Positions 22,345-33,691 of a stretch of 64,000 nt of DNA are shown here, piece after piece. Positions within the stretch are counted from its first letter, which is position 1, and every line of letters starts with the position of its first letter. The stretch spans positions 366,082 to 430,081 of the forward strand of contig JAQOOI010000051.1 in assembly GCA_028554645.1 (NCBI GenBank), given 5' to 3'. Both the position numbers and the translations under genes were made by a program. Source of the stretch: Omphalotus guepiniiformis. Taxonomy: Eukaryota > Basidiomycota > Agaricomycetes > Agaricales > Omphalotaceae. The notes under the pieces were generated by a model. That model did no database searches. It was not told where the DNA came from and saw only the letters and a program-made list of their open reading frames with translations.

Positions 22345-23721
22345 TGATGAGAATGAATCGGGGAAATGAACTGCTAAAGGGCTAATGAACAAAAACCCAA
22401 AAACAACCAAAACAACCAAGTCACTCGAAAGGTGCGAGTCTGAGGGGGCGTTGTCGAAGGTTCCGCACGACCAAACTTATGGCTTCTTTATTAGAACTTT
22501 ATATCTTTATCACAAGAACTTTATAGCTGAGCTTTTAAAATGCACTAAGGCAAAAAGTAGCACAAGACGGTTTTGAACAAGACAGGTGTTCACTGCACAA
22601 TCACAACCAATTGACCACAAGATCAAACAACCAATTCCAATAACACAACCAGTTCAATTCAACCAACAATGATCTTTATACAATATCGCAATAAACACCG
22701 GACTATAAACAGACCAGGGCAACTTTATGTTTTTGGTAGGATTTCCCTTCACAGGCACGATTCACGTTATAAAGACGATCCCCAGTGACCCTGTGACTCT
22801 ATGGTACTCTCCTGGATTTTCTCTCTCCAGGTTACTGCCCTTTTATACATACTGCCAGTCCAAAATTAATAAAAACGGAAATTATAGCTAAACTGTCCTG
22901 TTTTATATATATACCTATATCCGTGTATGTAGGTTGTAAGTATCTGTGTCAAGTATGTCCATTATTACTTGTATAGATCTATTTTATGAGGCAAAACCTC
23001 AAAAATGCGTTTTAATTCCATTATTTTTATTATAGTCAATATTCAGCCCCTTTATTTCATTTTTACGGATTTCCTTGACATTTCTCGGGCATCCGGGTTC
23101 CATAGGATTAATCACCTGATAGAAATTATACCCCTCAAAGTATCACATTGTTTCGTTAAAGGAACTCCTTCAATTCAGTAGTATTCCGAGAAATTTTACT
23201 GATCGAGTTTTTACACCTCCTAACCGGTTTCTTGTCAAGCAATTTTCACCGGACAATTAATCGAAGCAAATTTCCTCGATCAACTTTTGTTCCTGGCGAT
23301 TAATTAAGGAGTAAATACCCCAAAACTATTCTAGATCCATTATTTCGACTCTATTTCGCGTCCCATCCATTTTTAGTTTCCGCCGGGTTTTTATTCTTTA
23401 TTGACCGGAGGAAGATGTTCCCCTAATAGTTATATGATGCAATTGACGTTGTGATGTCAGAGTTCTCGTTACGAGATTGGGTGAGTCTGATTCAACAGTG
23501 GATGGCTATTGAACAATTCTCTACATCACAACTGTACTGACTAGCCTAGAACCTTGATACACATGTTGTACCGTAGGTAATAGAACATGCTTTATTACTC
23601 AAATCACAACACATTTTGATTGACAAGGCGGGCACCTTTCAACCCTCTAATACCTCACTGCAAATGCCTAAAATGATTAATCACCTGGCTTTTAATGCAG
23701 ATGCCGAAAATCGGCGCATCA
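22345..23721 (-). repeat. element A 3' LTR
   Basis: 1377 bases, ending CGGCGCATCA on the plus strand. Near-identical to 35,681-37,060; the only difference I see is the A-rich tract near 22,390 (AAAAACCCAAAAAC versus AAAAAACCAAAAAAAAC). Confidence 0.95.
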
Positions 23722-23733
23722 TCTCCCCCAAAC
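23722..23733 (-). other. element A polypurine tract
   Basis: Minus strand GTTTGGGGGAGA directly abuts the 3' LTR start TGATGCGCC, the expected position for plus-strand DNA priming. Confidence 0.85.
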
Positions 23734-24287
23734 TAAAATCTTGACCGTCCCTGGTCAATTCTTCAGCCAATCTACTGACTTTTATTTTATAGTACAGCAG
23801 TTGTTAAGAGTTCAATAAAATTTTCCTCCAACATTATTCATCTGGTCAATATTCCATTATTCAAACACCGGATCGAAAGCCGCTATGGCACGATCACGTG
23901 ACTTTTTGCCGAACTGCCGGAACTGAATACAAACAGCTTTGGCCTCACAAACTCAGAAGTGTGTTTTCCTAACTCGTTCATTTTAAAGTTTTTCTGGAAT
24001 ATCGGCCCTCAACACGAGCTGTTTCCCATCATAGGTGAGTCATTATTACCTTATACGTTGTCATGTCTTTTATTCACATCTTTTTGCTTTTCACGCCCGT
24101 CACTTCATTATATATGGGCTCAACTTCGCTTTTTCTTTCTTCTTATGATTCCTCTCCCTCCGACTCTCAAAATTTACAGAGCGAGCCGGAACTTCGTTCT
24201 TTCTCTTCTGACTTGTATTCTACTTCTTTTAATCGTTCTATTCTTCTTTTGTGTTGGCTTCATTCTCTCCCTTCTTCGTTTGCTCCA

Positions 24288-26193
24288 ATGGCGCCCAAAC
24301 TACCAACAGACGACAAACGCGGTAGCAAAAAGACGGCCCCAACCGTCGAAGTAACAAGCTCTCGAAAACGCGTCGCTAAATCGAAGAATCCTGTCCCTTC
24401 TTTCGAGCCAGTCTCTCTTCCCCTTGTTCGACACCATATGTTACAAAAGTCGTTAACAAAAATTCAGTCCCAACTTTCCGAAATTTATATCGCCAACTTC
24501 GAATCTCCGGACTACGAGAACGATTATCCCAGTGCCCGTGTCCTGGAGGCTCTAACATACGCATACCTCGACTGGGTAAGACATTTTCTTTATTTTCTTT
24601 GTTCCTTATATTAATATTTTTATTTCTACCTTCTAGTCTCATTTCTTCGACGACTGGGCTAACGAGACGGATCTGCCTTATTACGCCCGTTGCTTCTGGT
24701 GGTCTATTTCTCGTCTTGCTTGGTTACTTCGCGACAAGGAGTGTAAGGAGTACAAAGACTTCGAACCTCTCGTTATCCCAAAAGCGACTACGAAACGACT
24801 TCGCCAGCTGAAACTTTCGGTAGCTCCCTCATTATATTTCCCTTTTCTTTACTAATTCTCTTTATAGCCTTTTCCTCTTTCTCGACAATTACCGGACGTG
24901 GACTCTTACGACTTCAAGAACGAAGCCTCCTTCCAATTCGATTCCTTGCCTGAGTTTTCCGCTCCTCTCGATACCGAAACATCTTCAGTTGCGCCTCCTG
25001 TGAAGGTTCTTACTGAAAATCCGCCGGTCGAGGATGAATACTCGCCTTCTTCCACCGACTCCGACGATTCCGAGCAGCTAGACGAGCTCGCTTCCCCTCC
25101 TAAAAAGAAGGCGAAACGCGACCCTTCTCCTTCTACTTCCAAGATCGTCACGCGTTCTGCAACTAGGAAACCTGAGTCGGTTGCTCCTGCTCGCGGTCGT
25201 GGTAGACCCAAGAAGATTAAACCCGAGGTCCGTATTCTTTTTACTGCTCTTATTTTCCTTTTATTTATTTCATCTTTGTCTAGGCTACGGAAGCAAGTGC
25301 CGGTGAAGACGATGAAGTTGTCGACACTGTTACCGCCAATCCGTTCGAGATTACTTACGCTACTAACGCAGTAAGTATCGTTTCTTTCATCTTTCTTCCT
25401 TTTATTAACCTTTTAAAACAGCCTACTGGAAGCCGAAAATCGCTCACACGAGATTCACGTTTCGCCTCTGCCGCTGCCACTATCCCTTTCCAATTCGTCG
25501 ATCCCACCGGCTTGCGGCATAAATTCAAGGACCTCGTCTCTGTCAATCGGTCTCTCCAGGGTTACAGTCTCAACCCGATCTGCGCTGGCTGTTTAACCGG
25601 CAATTTGAGTCAACCGTGCGTCTGGCGCGGAGAGGATAAAAGTGCAGCGTCTGCGAGAAGTGGAAACGCCCATGTTCGTTCCAGTATTCCCTTGACAGCA
25701 TGGCGAAGGTTCGGGACCTAGCATATCAAGAAGGGCGTCAACACCCTGCAGGTAAGTCCTCATCCTTTTCCTTTCATTATATCTTTCTAATAACTTTCTA
25801 GTTATCAACTCGCACGTTTCCAATCTTCTACAGCTTCATACCGAGTTCGATAGTCTGGTTCGACAGTCGAATCAAGCACGCGAGTCTGCCAAACGGCTTA
25901 GTTCGTTAATCCACACCGAGCAGCAGCGTCTTCGCGATGCTTGCATCGATGCTCGTAGCGTCCTTCGTTCTCTCGAACCTGACGCCGACTTCCTTGCGAA
26001 CAAGACTCAGATGGAGCTATTGGCTGCCGCGCTCGGTTGGAAGGTTGACGACTTCCGTCTTCGCAGCGCCGTCAACGTCAACGACCAAGGAGAACCGATC
26101 GCAGTGGATCAAGCGTACCTTGATAAGGCCAAAGAAAACGCTAATCAAAGTGCAGGCGTTGGGGAATCTGAGGAGGTAAGTCCAGAAGCTTAG
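24288..26193 (+). CDS. opposite-strand gene 1 of element A: AT-hook/Cys-cluster protein
   Basis: Function unknown; likely nuclear and nucleic-acid binding. Read from ATG 24,288 (MAPKLPTDDKRGSKK) through about seven exons with clean GT/AG introns (after ..AYLDW, after LRQLKLS, after GRPKKIKPE, after TYATNA, after the Cys cluster). Visible parts: basic N-terminus; an aromatic YYARCFWWSISRLAW segment; an acidic Ser/Glu stretch; an AT-hook (RGRGRPKK); paired cysteine motifs C-x2-C-x8-C and C-x2-C-x5-C; and a C-terminal helical region. Between the two cysteine motifs (about 25,640) the frame shifts by one base in an A-run, so the copy is either broken or mis-called. It lies antisense to the retrotransposon genome, so its introns cannot be lost by splicing of genomic RNA. 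Confidence 0.7.
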
Positions 26194-26887
26194 GCACTGG
26201 ACTTTCTTCCTTCATTCATTATTTTCGTGCCCCAGCGTCTTCTTTTGAATTACTTTCTTTACGCTTATCTCGACGGTCTCGTTTCTTTGTAGGTCGTGCT
26301 GCGTCGCATCGAACATTTATTTTACACCTTGTCATTACCTTATCGCTGCCTGTACCTAAGTTTAAGCTCTACCCATTGCTTGTAGACACTTAGTGTACAA
26401 AATTTATCATTTTTATTGTGTGCCTCTTCTTAATTATGAAGGATTTTACACCTTAAGACTCTAAGAAATCGAAATCACAGCTGACTTTCTAAAGTCCGGC
26501 TGAAATTCAAAATCGAAGGATTGTTACTCAGCGCTTAAATTCCATTTTAAGAAATGCCCACAACTTCGTTATTACATTCTTTTAGCTTTATTATTCTTTT
26601 TATTCTTTATGTTTCTTTTAATTTGAAGGATGAATATACACCAGATAATAAATATATTGATAAGTTTTCCGGAACTTGTCACCCTCTCCCCCAAACCAAA
26701 AATTTCAGCGCCCCCGCTGAACATTATACCCCTAAGAGAATTTGAAGACGATTTTTCGACCTCAAAAATTTTCCGCCAGGTACAATACATTTTTCAGCTA
26801 TAAAAGAACAAATGTAAGGATCGTAAATTGCATCAAACCAACATTCATTCGTTCTATAACTCGTTATCACAAGCTCTTACTTTCTCA
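26194..26887. other. spacer between opposite-strand genes 1 and 2
   Basis: AT-rich and without a supported ORF. It holds the second polypurine-like site and probably the 3' end of gene 1 and the promoter/5' leader of gene 2. Confidence 0.5.
26684..26697 (-). other. second polypurine-tract-like site in element A
   Basis: Minus strand GGTTTGGGGGAGAG nearly repeats the true polypurine tract GTTTGGGGGAGA. It lies between the two opposite-strand genes, about 200 bases upstream of gene 2. It could be an internal priming site or mark a duplicated 3' module. Confidence 0.45.
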
Positions 26888-28206
26888 ATGGCCCCTACTC
26901 CCTCTTTCATCAAAGAAGACTGGCTTGCTTTGCTGGAACTTCGTCGCGGCACCTTTGACCGTGCTCGTGCTCGTAACGTTCCTGATGGAGAGATGTTCCA
27001 ATTCGCTAAGACACTTTGTGACTTCTTGGTACGTTATTTCATTTTTAATAATCGTCCGGCGTTTAATAATAATTCGAGTTTAAGGTTAAACCCCTCGATA
27101 TGGCTACTACAGCTGCCGACGACGAACTCTTCAAGAAGTTTGAAGACAACGTCACTGCCCTGCAGGCGGTTATGGCGGCTCGTCCTCAAATGTCGCCTCT
27201 TCGTTCTGTAGCCGGACTTCAGAAACACCTTGACCGTATGGTTCAAGAACGCCTGAAGAATGCCGCTGCTGCTGCTGAAGCAGTCGCTAAGGCTAAGGAA
27301 GAAGGTAACAATCGGAAACGCAAGGTACGATTATCTACCGGACTTATATTCATTATCTAACTTTATTCCAGGGGAAGGAAACTCCCAAGTCAAAGGCTGT
27401 TTGTGACGACGACGACAATGTTGAAGTCATTATTACCCCTCCTCTCGACAAAACTGTCGCTGAAGCACTTGTAAGTAATTTCCACCCGGTAATTAATACT
27501 TTGTACTAACATTTTGGACACATTGTTCTTACAGATGACTGACGGTACCAAGGACTCTAGCAGTGCTAAAGAAGCTAGTGCCATCAAGAATCTTACTGTA
27601 AGTCACTCATTATTTTCAACCGGACCTATATTAAATCGTTACTAGTTCCGTAAAGCAGAACTTATCGCGAATCAACACGCCGTTGTAAGCATGCCATACT
27701 CAGCAGTTCCTGGATTGGATCAATCCTCTGGCGCGTACAGGAAGGCTAACCACTACATTTCGAAGGGCTTTGCGACATCCGGCCAAAAACGACTTAAGTT
27801 GGAAACAGCTGTTTCAAACCTTAGTGAAGAAACTGACTGTAAGTACACACTTAATAGTATTCAACATACATTCTGACATTATTCTTTATAGTTGAGAAGG
27901 CCCTACGTGATATGGCTCACACCAGTGTTCTTAAGACACTCGCGTTCGTTCCATACTACGATTACGACCAGCTCACGCTCGAATCTCTTAAGGCTATACA
28001 CAATTGCCTTCGTACGGAGTGTTTCTACCCTCGCACACATCGTTCAAACCAACGGTGCTCGTTATCGTGACATGCAGAAGCTAGCAGACAATCTTTCCTT
28101 AGTTATTAAGAAGAAGTCCATTAAAGGTAGTTCCGATGTGGATGGAGATGACTCCATGGACTCAGTAGACTCTACCTCTACCACTGACATGACCACTGAC
28201 GAGTAG
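26888..28206 (+). CDS. opposite-strand gene 2 of element A, unrecognised
   Basis: Starts at ATG 26,888 (MAPTPSFIKEDWLALLELRR). At least seven short exons separated by GT/AG introns encode a largely helical, charged protein: an Ala/Lys-rich coiled-coil-like stretch (AAAAAEAVAKAKEEGNNRKRK), an acidic segment (DDDDNVEV), then AYRKANHYISKGFATSGQKR, LAFVPYYDYDQLTLESLKAIHNCLRT, and a Ser/Asp-rich tail (DGDDSMDSVDSTST) ending at 28,206. Near 28,015 the frame must shift by one base to reach the tail. The stop lies 157 bases from the convergent pol stop. No known domain was recognised. Start context and intron-rich style resemble gene 1, but sequence similarity between them is not obvious. Confidence 0.65.
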
Positions 28207-28362
28207 TTCCTTGGTACCACTTTATTTACAACGTTCTTTTTAAATGTCCGGCATATATTATATCTACCTAAACACTGTCCTTACTATACCTTATGTTCAT
28301 ACTCAGAGTCGTGTAGTGACTAGATGACTTTGTAATGAAGGATACTAGTTGCAACTTCGAGT

Positions 28363-31300
28363 TCACGTCTGTCTTTTTGACCTGGTTTTGACTCTTTCGT
28401 CCCAATCTGGTTCCTCATTGTCTTCTAAGTTGTCCCCAAGATCTGAATCACTGTCGTCTTCATCAGAATCGTCCCCTTCAAGCCTAAGATTGGGTATGGC
28501 ATCAAAAATATAATCTGTATTTTTGACCAAGTCTTTATCTTCATCCTCAATCATAGCTTCCAATTGCTTACTATCCAAGTCTATTAGTTCATGAATATTG
28601 TCTGGCAATTGTATAGGTTCGTATCTGGCTGCATGTGGTAGGACTCTAAATGCTGCAACTTTTTCTTTGAGCACTGACCCATCCATTTCCGCAATAACAT
28701 ATGATCCACCCTTTGTCCTTCTGATTACAATCATGGGACCCTTATATCTTGGATACATCTTTCTGTCTAAACTCTTTTCCATCTGAGTATTCCTGACTTG
28801 AACCAGAGTTCCTGGTTTAAAGTCATAGTCCTTTATAGTATTTCCATATTCTTGTTCAAACTTTATTAAAGCTTTTCTTTTATTTTCATCTACTCTTTCT
28901 CTCATTTCATTCACATGAGTTCTATGCTTAGCTAGAGCTTGTGCTCTGAATCCAAGTAATTCTTCATGAGTCAGAATTCTGTCTGGAGGTTTAACCAACC
29001 AAGTTGATTCCACAATATCCAAAGGTAGTATTGGCTCTGCCCCAGTAACTATGAAGTATGGAGAACATCCAAGACCTCTTCTAACAGTCACTCTATCTGC
29101 CCAAAAGACATGTTTCAGAAACCAGTACCATCTCTTCAAATCTCCACCAGTTGCTTTTGCCAAAGCAGTTCTGATATCAAAATGAGCTCTTTCTATCTTC
29201 CCATTGGCTTGAGAATTGTATGGAGATATAGTAATACCTTTTATACCATATTTCTCTTCCAACCATCTCAACATTGCTCTCATAGCTGGGGCATTATCAG
29301 TGATAACCTCATCAGGGCAACCCCATCTACAGATAATGTCTTCAAAGAACCATTCACCCATTAACCTTGCTGTCTCTGATTTCAATGCTCTACCTTCTGA
29401 CCAAGAAGACAATGCACATCTACCATGAACAACATTTGAACAGCCATTACTAGGTGGTGACACTTTAAACACATCTACATGAACCTTTTGAAACAAAGAA
29501 GGTGTATAAGTAAGAGTGGGTGGTATTTTCAGAAGTTCCAACTTTCTATTCTGACAAGCCTGACATGATTGGACAAACCAATTAATATCTTTCTCCATAT
29601 CTGGCCACCAAAATCTCTTGTCTATGACAGCTTTAGTTGCAAACATCCCTTTATGACCCAAGTTGTCATGTGCAGCATGCATCATGTACATTCTCTTTGC
29701 CTTAGATACAACCAACTTGTGTTGACCATCTAGTTCTTCATTCCTTCTATACATTTTACCATCTTTATCAACAAAGAACTTAACAGCTTGTCTTAGAAAA
29801 GATCTCTTTTCAGTTTTATTCAAACTTTTAATAACAGCTGAGTTCTTGTCTAGATGCCAATCCTTTATTAAAGGTAGAAGATCGTCCATCTTCTTTCCTT
29901 CATCCCTTCTATGTACCTCACTATAAGGATGAGAATTACTCCACTCTGGATCTCCTGGTGGAATTACTAAAGTTTGAGCAAAAGCACCCTTCACCATTCC
30001 ATGAGCTTCTAAAACTCTAATCCTATAACATTCTGCAATTCTTTCTTCTTCTATGCATTCTTGCAAATCATCTTCAAAATCATTTTCAGAGTTTGCCATT
30101 TCAAAAAGATAACCACCTCTATTGTCTATTTTATCTCTGAAAGACTCAAAGTCTAGTGGTATATCATCTTCTTCATTTTGCATTCTAAACTGTAATGGTT
30201 CTCCATTATCTTCATCTACATAGTCTTCCTCATTTACAGGTGGTCTTTCAGTTGTTATACCTCCAGGACCCCTTCTAGATAGACCATCTGGTCCATGTAA
30301 AGTTCCCTTAACATGTACCAATGTAAACTGATATTTCCTTATATCCTCTATCCACCTGTTTATAGTTGCATTAGGACCTGAACTGGGATGATCCAACATG
30401 CCCTTTATATAGCTAGCATCTGTTTCCACAGTCAAATTCCTACACCCATAAATCAAGTAATAAGAAGCTTCTAAAGCTAATTTCAGACCATACAGCTCTC
30501 TCTTTGGTTGAGAAAACCTTGCTTCCCTTTCATTCAATGTAATTGAACCAAAGTAGTTAAAGTACTTCTTCTTAGGATCTTCTGGGTCAGTTTGGTATAT
30601 ATAATATCCAACTGCCATCCAAGAGGTATCTACAGCAAGTGTAATCCCATTTTCTGACATATAGTCTATAGGTCTCAAACAAGGTGCAACTCTGATAGCT
30701 TCCTTAAGAGCTACTACAGAATCCCATTGTTCAGCCTTCATCTCAAATGGAACATTTCTGGTCAAATATTGCAAAGGTGCAGCAATTTTAGCATAGTCCT
30801 TTATAAATTGTCTAAGTTGGCCAGCAGTACCCAAGAAAGCCCTGACATCTGTTTTAGAGTCAAATCTTTGCCATGTAGTAACCACTTCTGCTATCTTATT
30901 AGAAGGTGCTTGACCCTCATATAAACAACGGTGACCAACAACCATGCCTTCTTTTACACAAATGAATGCCTTTGTACCAGAAAATGTACCACCAACATAT
31001 TTCATTCTTTGTATCACTCTATTCATATTTTGCATATGTTCCCATACAAATCTCCTTATACCATTGTTTTGAGGAATAGTTTCATATCTGCCATCTGGTA
31101 ACTCATATCTTGTTGCTGGACCCCTTACAGGTACATCATCAACATAAGGTATAGTCACATGTGGAATTTCATCTCTTAGAATGAAAGTAACATCATCATG
31201 AAAGATAGGTACTGAGTTAGTCCAACCCATAGGCAGTTTTACTAGTCTATGTGGGCCAAATGGTGTTTGGAAGGTGGTTAAGTCTCTAGAATCATCATCT

Positions 31301-32306
31301 ATCAACCTTTCATCATATCCAACAAAGATGTCCAGTGTTCCTAGACATGCTCTTCCTGCAAAGTTTCTAGCAACATCTGCAGTAGCTGGTGGAATTCCTG
31401 AATGTTGTATAGTAACTTTATTCAATGGTTCCAGACTATGCACCAATCTCAAACTTTTTCCATCTTTCTTTAAAACACAAAACCATTTTGATCTATAAGA
31501 AGAACTTGAAGGTTCATAAACTCCAGAATCAATTTTTGCCTTTATAATTTTACACACATCATCAAATATACCAGGTGGTATTGGAATGTTTCTTTCAACC
31601 CAAGGTACATGTGGTAAGACTGGAAATCTCACAGGTGGAAAGAAATCTGTTCTAAAGTTTCCTCCTTCTGCAGGTTCCCAAGCAAAAGCTTTTTCCTGTT
31701 GTTTCATCAAATGATGAACTAACTTCATTTCTTCTGGCCATAAAAAGCCTTCATCATGATTTTTATCTATGATATTCTTTCTTTCTTCATTGTATCTCTC
31801 ACCCGGTGTGAACTCAGGTGGATTTGGAGATAATTCCGGCATTTCTGCTAACGGATCACCAAAAATATTCCTTTCTACACGGAACTCAGCCGGTAAAGTA
31901 GCTTTAACCGGTCTAACTTTATCCTTTACAGATTTGTACTTTCCATACACATCTACAAACTCTTTATCAGTCTTCTCTTTCTCTATATTACAAGAATTTT
32001 CCTCTTGAAACATAGTATCCTTCTTTTCTTTCAACTCTTCTCTCCAACTACAGAACACTTGCTTATCCTTTCCCCTACTCTTTATAGCAGTAGAGTTCAT
32101 ATAAGCTTCTAGCACTTCTGCCGCTTCTTTATCTTTTTCTACATACTCTTTAGCAGCAAATACAAAAGTTTCTGCCAATTCTTCTTTCTTAAAGGTTCCA
32201 TTTTCATCAGGTAGTTTATACCCATCCACAAACAATTCACCATTTTCTTTCAGGCCAATTCTTAGAGCTACCTCTCCCTGAGGGCCAATCAGATCATAGA
32301 GGTCTG
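28363..32306 (-). CDS. pol: element A Pol: reverse transcriptase-RNase H-integrase
   Basis: About 1300 residues, reached from the protease frame by a predicted -1 shift at 32,307-32,313; without it, an open frame with no early ATG starts near 32,235. Domains in order: linker; reverse transcriptase with LVHSLEPLNK, FVGYDER and the YVDD catalytic box (near residue 365 of the open frame); RNase H (AVDTSWMAVGYY, ETDAS); integrase zinc-binding H-H-C-C (HAAHDNLGH...CQACQ), the catalytic core (DVFKV, ITDNAPAM, a Glu in NGKIERAH) and a basic/SH3-like C-terminal domain (RYKGPMIVIRR). The tail is acidic. No internal stop is present, so Pol looks functional. No chromodomain is seen, unlike element B. 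Confidence 0.93.
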
Positions 32307-33691
32307 AAAATTTACAACCCCTTCTTGTACATCTTTAGGTACCACAGGTGGAGGTCTACAAATCTCTTTAAGAGTAGATCCTTCTTTCTTCTGTTCAATT
32401 CTAACACCTCTTCCTCTCAGATAGGTTCCAATAGTACACTTGTAGCCAGAATTTAGATCAGTTATGGTTATCTCTTGACCTCCATCCTCAAAGTTCTTTA
32501 TTATACTTTGGGTGTTTACATCAAAAGGTCTACCAAGTAAAACTTGATATGGAGCCTCTTCCACAATATGAACTTGCAAGTAGACTGTTAAGTCCCCAAA
32601 TACAAAAGGTACATTTCTAGCCATACCCTTAGTAGGCTTTAAACTCCCATTTGCACTTTGCATGTGAATCACTACATCAGGATCCCATGACATTCCAAGT
32701 CCCATTGCTACCATTTGGTCCATTGATATGATCTGAGAACCACTATCTAGAACAGCTTCCACAGTTTCATCAGAGTTATTGATTTTTGGGAATACTACTC
32801 TAAGTCCTTCTGATTCTCTAGCCACCAGTATAACTTTATCTTTCTTGTTAGGACCTAGATCTCTAAGGAATTGCTCAACTACATCTTGGTGAACAATAGT
32901 ACCAGCTTTCAAATCACCAGTATCTTTTGTCAATGTAATGAAAGTCTCCTTTAAAGACCAAATATCCTCAACATTTACTTTCTTTATTGGTTCCACCTCA
33001 GAGTCCATTTGAATAGGATTCAAATCATTCTGATTAGGTTCTATCTGCAAGAAAGCCTTCTCTGCTCTCTCAACAACCCTTCTATTTCTAGCTTTTCTCA
33101 ATATGACAGCTCTAATGCCTGGAGATACAGCCATAAGGTCTCCAACTGGAACAGTAATATCCATATTGAAAATCTTTCCTGCCATTTCCTCTTCTAAACC
33201 TGGTTTAGATAAAGTAGAGGCATGTCTAAAATCTCCAATCCTTCTAGCTGTTTCTTTATAGACTATAGCATTCTCTTTATTACTTTCTTTCTGAACATTT
33301 CTAGCTTTTTCCACCACTTCATTTCTAACTTTGTTCAAAGCTTGGTTACTAGGAATAGGATCTCTTTGTAATGGTTCCACTCTATCAAATGGCCTTTCTT
33401 TAGCAGGTTCAACATTAATCTCTTTTTGACCTGGTTGAATTACCATATCCTTTATAGAAGGATCCATTATATCCTCTTGATCTCTTAGTAAAGCCTCTTC
33501 ATTATCCTTGGTTTCTTTCTCTAACTCCTCCATTCTCAAGGGTGGAGGTACATACAACCTTTTATCAAATCCTTTAGGCCTTATAATTTCTACTTCCATT
33601 CTCTTTTTAATACCAACTCTTTGTTTATCCTCAGGGACCTTCTTTGCGGTACTGTACATATTTCTAGTACTAGATCCCATCATCGGAACAC
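32289..33691 (-). CDS. pro: element A protease polyprotein
   Basis: Central open frame of about 464 residues (first ATG at 33,683), placed -1 relative to Gag. A long charged N-terminal part (VPPPLRMEELEKE, NKVRNEVVEKARN) precedes a retropepsin-type aspartic protease with the AVLDSGSQIISM active site and the later VLLGRPFD segment. It ends at a TGA (32,289-32,291) six codons after the AAATTTT heptamer. It matures Gag and Pol in retroelements. The frame has no other defect. Confidence 0.88.
32307..32313 (-). promoter_or_regulatory. predicted pro-pol -1 frameshift heptamer
   Basis: Minus strand A AAT TTT in the protease frame fits the canonical X XXY YYZ rule. Slippage joins to the pol frame (K F S D L Y D...), which is open from here to 28,363; the protease stop follows shortly after. 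Confidence 0.65.

Noticed and set aside
23959..24354. 131-residue hydrophobic ORF before gene 1 of element A
   Set aside because: Pyrimidine-rich leader DNA read through intron and another frame; the MAPKLP start fits the spliced gene better.
28598..32008. Short plus-strand ORFs antisense to pol
   Set aside because: All are shadows of the long pol frame, with no splice structure or motif.
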